From assembly GCA_021820965.1 (NCBI GenBank), contig JAKACZ010000001.1, forward strand, positions 186,001 to 250,000: a stretch of DNA of 64,000 nucleotides, read 5' to 3'. The notes under the pieces are model-generated. The model saw nothing but the letters and a program-made list of their open reading frames with translations, did no database searches and was not told where the DNA came from. Both the position numbers and the translations under genes were made by a program. Source of the stretch: Bacillota bacterium (GTDB lineage: Bacteria; Bacillota; Sulfobacillia; Sulfobacillales; Sulfobacillaceae). How positions within the stretch are numbered: position 1 is the first letter of the stretch; each line of letters starts with the position of its first letter. Shown in pieces: positions 63,126-64,000 of this stretch.

Positions 63126-63983
63126 TTGTTCGAACCTGTGACCGTTGCCACAACAAACGTTCCGGTGTTGGAGGATATACGAGAAACCTGGGCATGGGTG
63201 GAAGACACCCTGGTCTCCGCGCGGCAAGTCGGTAGTTCACTCGTGCTTCTGCCTGAACTCTTGTTTCCGGGCTACCAGGCCATCAGCGTCGCTCCCACCT
63301 TGGACCAGATCCGGGACTTTCACCGACAGGCGGAATCGACCGGCGGACCGACCATTACAAAAATGGCGGAACTCGCTTTAAAGATCGGCTGCGACATTGT
63401 CGTCGGATTTCTCGAAGAGAGAGACGGAGCCTACTACAACTCGGCTGCCTGGGTGAGCCAAGGCAAATTGATCGGTCTGTACCGGAAAACACACCTATAT
63501 GCCTTTGAAAGCCGCTACATGCAGGCCGGTCATGAATGGAGTGTGTTCGACACCGCTTGGGGCCGCGTCGGGCTCTTGATAGGCCATGACAAGGAATTTC
63601 CGGAAGCGGCACGTACCTTAAAGCTCCACGGTGCCGACTGGTTTCTCATTCCCGCTGCGTGGGCCGCCGGCCAACCCGAGACGGCCGTGGGTGACCAACA
63701 GGTCTTTCGCGCGTATGACATCGCTCGCGCCATTGAGAATAATGGATGGATCGTTAGTTCCAATTATACCGGCATGTCACAGGGGCTGCCATACTTGGGC
63801 CATGCCGCAATTGTATCCCCCAGCGGCCACGTTGCCGCGCAGCTGGGCGATGCTCCGGGGTGGACTGCATCGCGCATTGATGCCAATCTGGTCGCGCCCG
63901 CCTACGCCGCAATCGATGTGGAACGAGAGCGGCGGCCCGACTTGTATCAGGCAAGTCACGTCACCCACTTCCCGAGGCCCTGA
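63126..63983 (+). CDS. Carbon-nitrogen hydrolase (nitrilase-fold) protein lacking the catalytic Cys
   Basis: About 285 residues. Start set at TTG 63126, six bases after AGGAGGA; the frame further upstream to 63063 has no site. The fold motifs are VLLPELLFPGYQAIS (catalytic Glu), IGLYRKTHLYAFES (catalytic Lys) and the nucleophile block. Here that block reads RVGLLIGHDKEFPEAAR, where the family has LIC[YW]D, so Cys is replaced by Gly. The C-terminal strands (VSSNYTGMSQGLP; GHAAIVSPSGHV) are normal. Without Cys amide or nitrile hydrolysis is unlikely. It may be a non-catalytic relative, or a Glu/Lys remnant with another role. No neighbour to assign substrate. Confidence 0.9.
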   Translation: MFEPVTVATTNVPVLEDIRETWAWVEDTLVSARQVGSSLVLLPELLFPGYQAISVAPTLDQIRDFHRQAESTGGPTITKMAELALKIGCDIVVGFLEERDGAYYNSAAWVSQGKLIGLYRKTHLYAFESRYMQAGHEWSVFDTAWGRVGLLIGHDKEFPEAARTLKLHGADWFLIPAAWAAGQPETAVGDQQVFRAYDIARAIENNGWIVSSNYTGMSQGLPYLGHAAIVSPSGHVAAQLGDAPGWTASRIDANLVAPAYAAIDVERERRPDLYQASHVTHFPRP

Positions 63984-64000
63984 GTATCCTGGGGACCTGC

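Noticed and set aside
1..64000. tRNA, rRNA genes, riboswitches, CRISPR arrays or a replication origin
   Set aside because: None was recognised by eye; a covariance-model scan would be needed to exclude small or diverged examples.

Overview
The window reads like a chromosomal segment of a moderately GC-rich, Gram-positive-type bacterium. Ribosome binding sites are strong AGGAGG-type, binding proteins are lipoproteins, and there is a GlpP antiterminator (a Firmicutes-type regulator). Together with what looks like a sulfite-oxidising SoeABC complex and many accessory catabolic operons, this suggests a Sulfobacillus-like acidophilic Firmicute. That placement is inference from gene content, not proof. 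Almost all long genes lie on the minus strand.

Layout: 0-5 kb holds a GntR/FadR regulator (cut by the window edge), a frameshifted amino-acid permease with a truncated class V aminotransferase, and a DJ-1/PfpI protein. 5-12.7 kb holds a decayed sigma-54 (rpoN) remnant, an Rpn-type nuclease, a LacI-controlled sugar-type ABC operon with a recognisable operator, and a VapC-type toxin-antitoxin pair. 13-20 kb is a PucR-regulated cluster: NCS1 permease, two DUF917/S-methyl-thiohydantoin-desulfurase-family proteins and a HyuA-type hydantoinase. 20-26 kb is an accessory island: two small secreted proteins, an IS3 element, a Tn3 transposase remnant and a TnpB-bearing IS200/IS605 element. 26-34 kb is a hydantoinase/oxoprolinase (HyuA-HyuB) plus RbsABC-type ABC operon.

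34-39 kb encodes a soluble, NuoEF-linked formate dehydrogenase. Its catalytic subunit carries an in-frame TGA exactly at the metal-ligand position, followed by a bacterial SECIS-like hairpin, so it is very probably a selenoprotein. Its N-terminal iron-sulfur domains are encoded by a separate gene at the other end of the operon. 39-43 kb holds a triple-repeat protein, a DUF302 protein and a frameshifted RmuC. 43-49.5 kb is a PotABCD/Fbp-type ABC operon split by an IscB (OMEGA) element with its omega-RNA (HEARO) region. That element sits inside the start of an older, decayed iscB that still has its own omega-RNA-like region. 49.9-54.3 kb is an anaerobic-type glycerol-3-phosphate dehydrogenase operon (glpA-glpB-glpC-glpP) with a leader terminator. 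A deleted IS605-derived element abuts its promoter. 55-56 kb carries a HEPN/MNT pair. 56-62.6 kb is a SoeABC-like molybdenum/iron-sulfur membrane oxidoreductase with an extra glycosyltransferase-like gene and a divergent LysR regulator. The window ends with a nitrilase-fold protein lacking its catalytic cysteine.

The most noteworthy items are the putative selenocysteine formate dehydrogenase with a split alpha subunit, the nested IscB/omega-RNA locus, and the TnpB-less IS605 derivative that keeps its omega-RNA-region end beside the glp promoter. Several ordinary genes are broken by single-base losses in short G runs; these may be real or may be sequencing errors.
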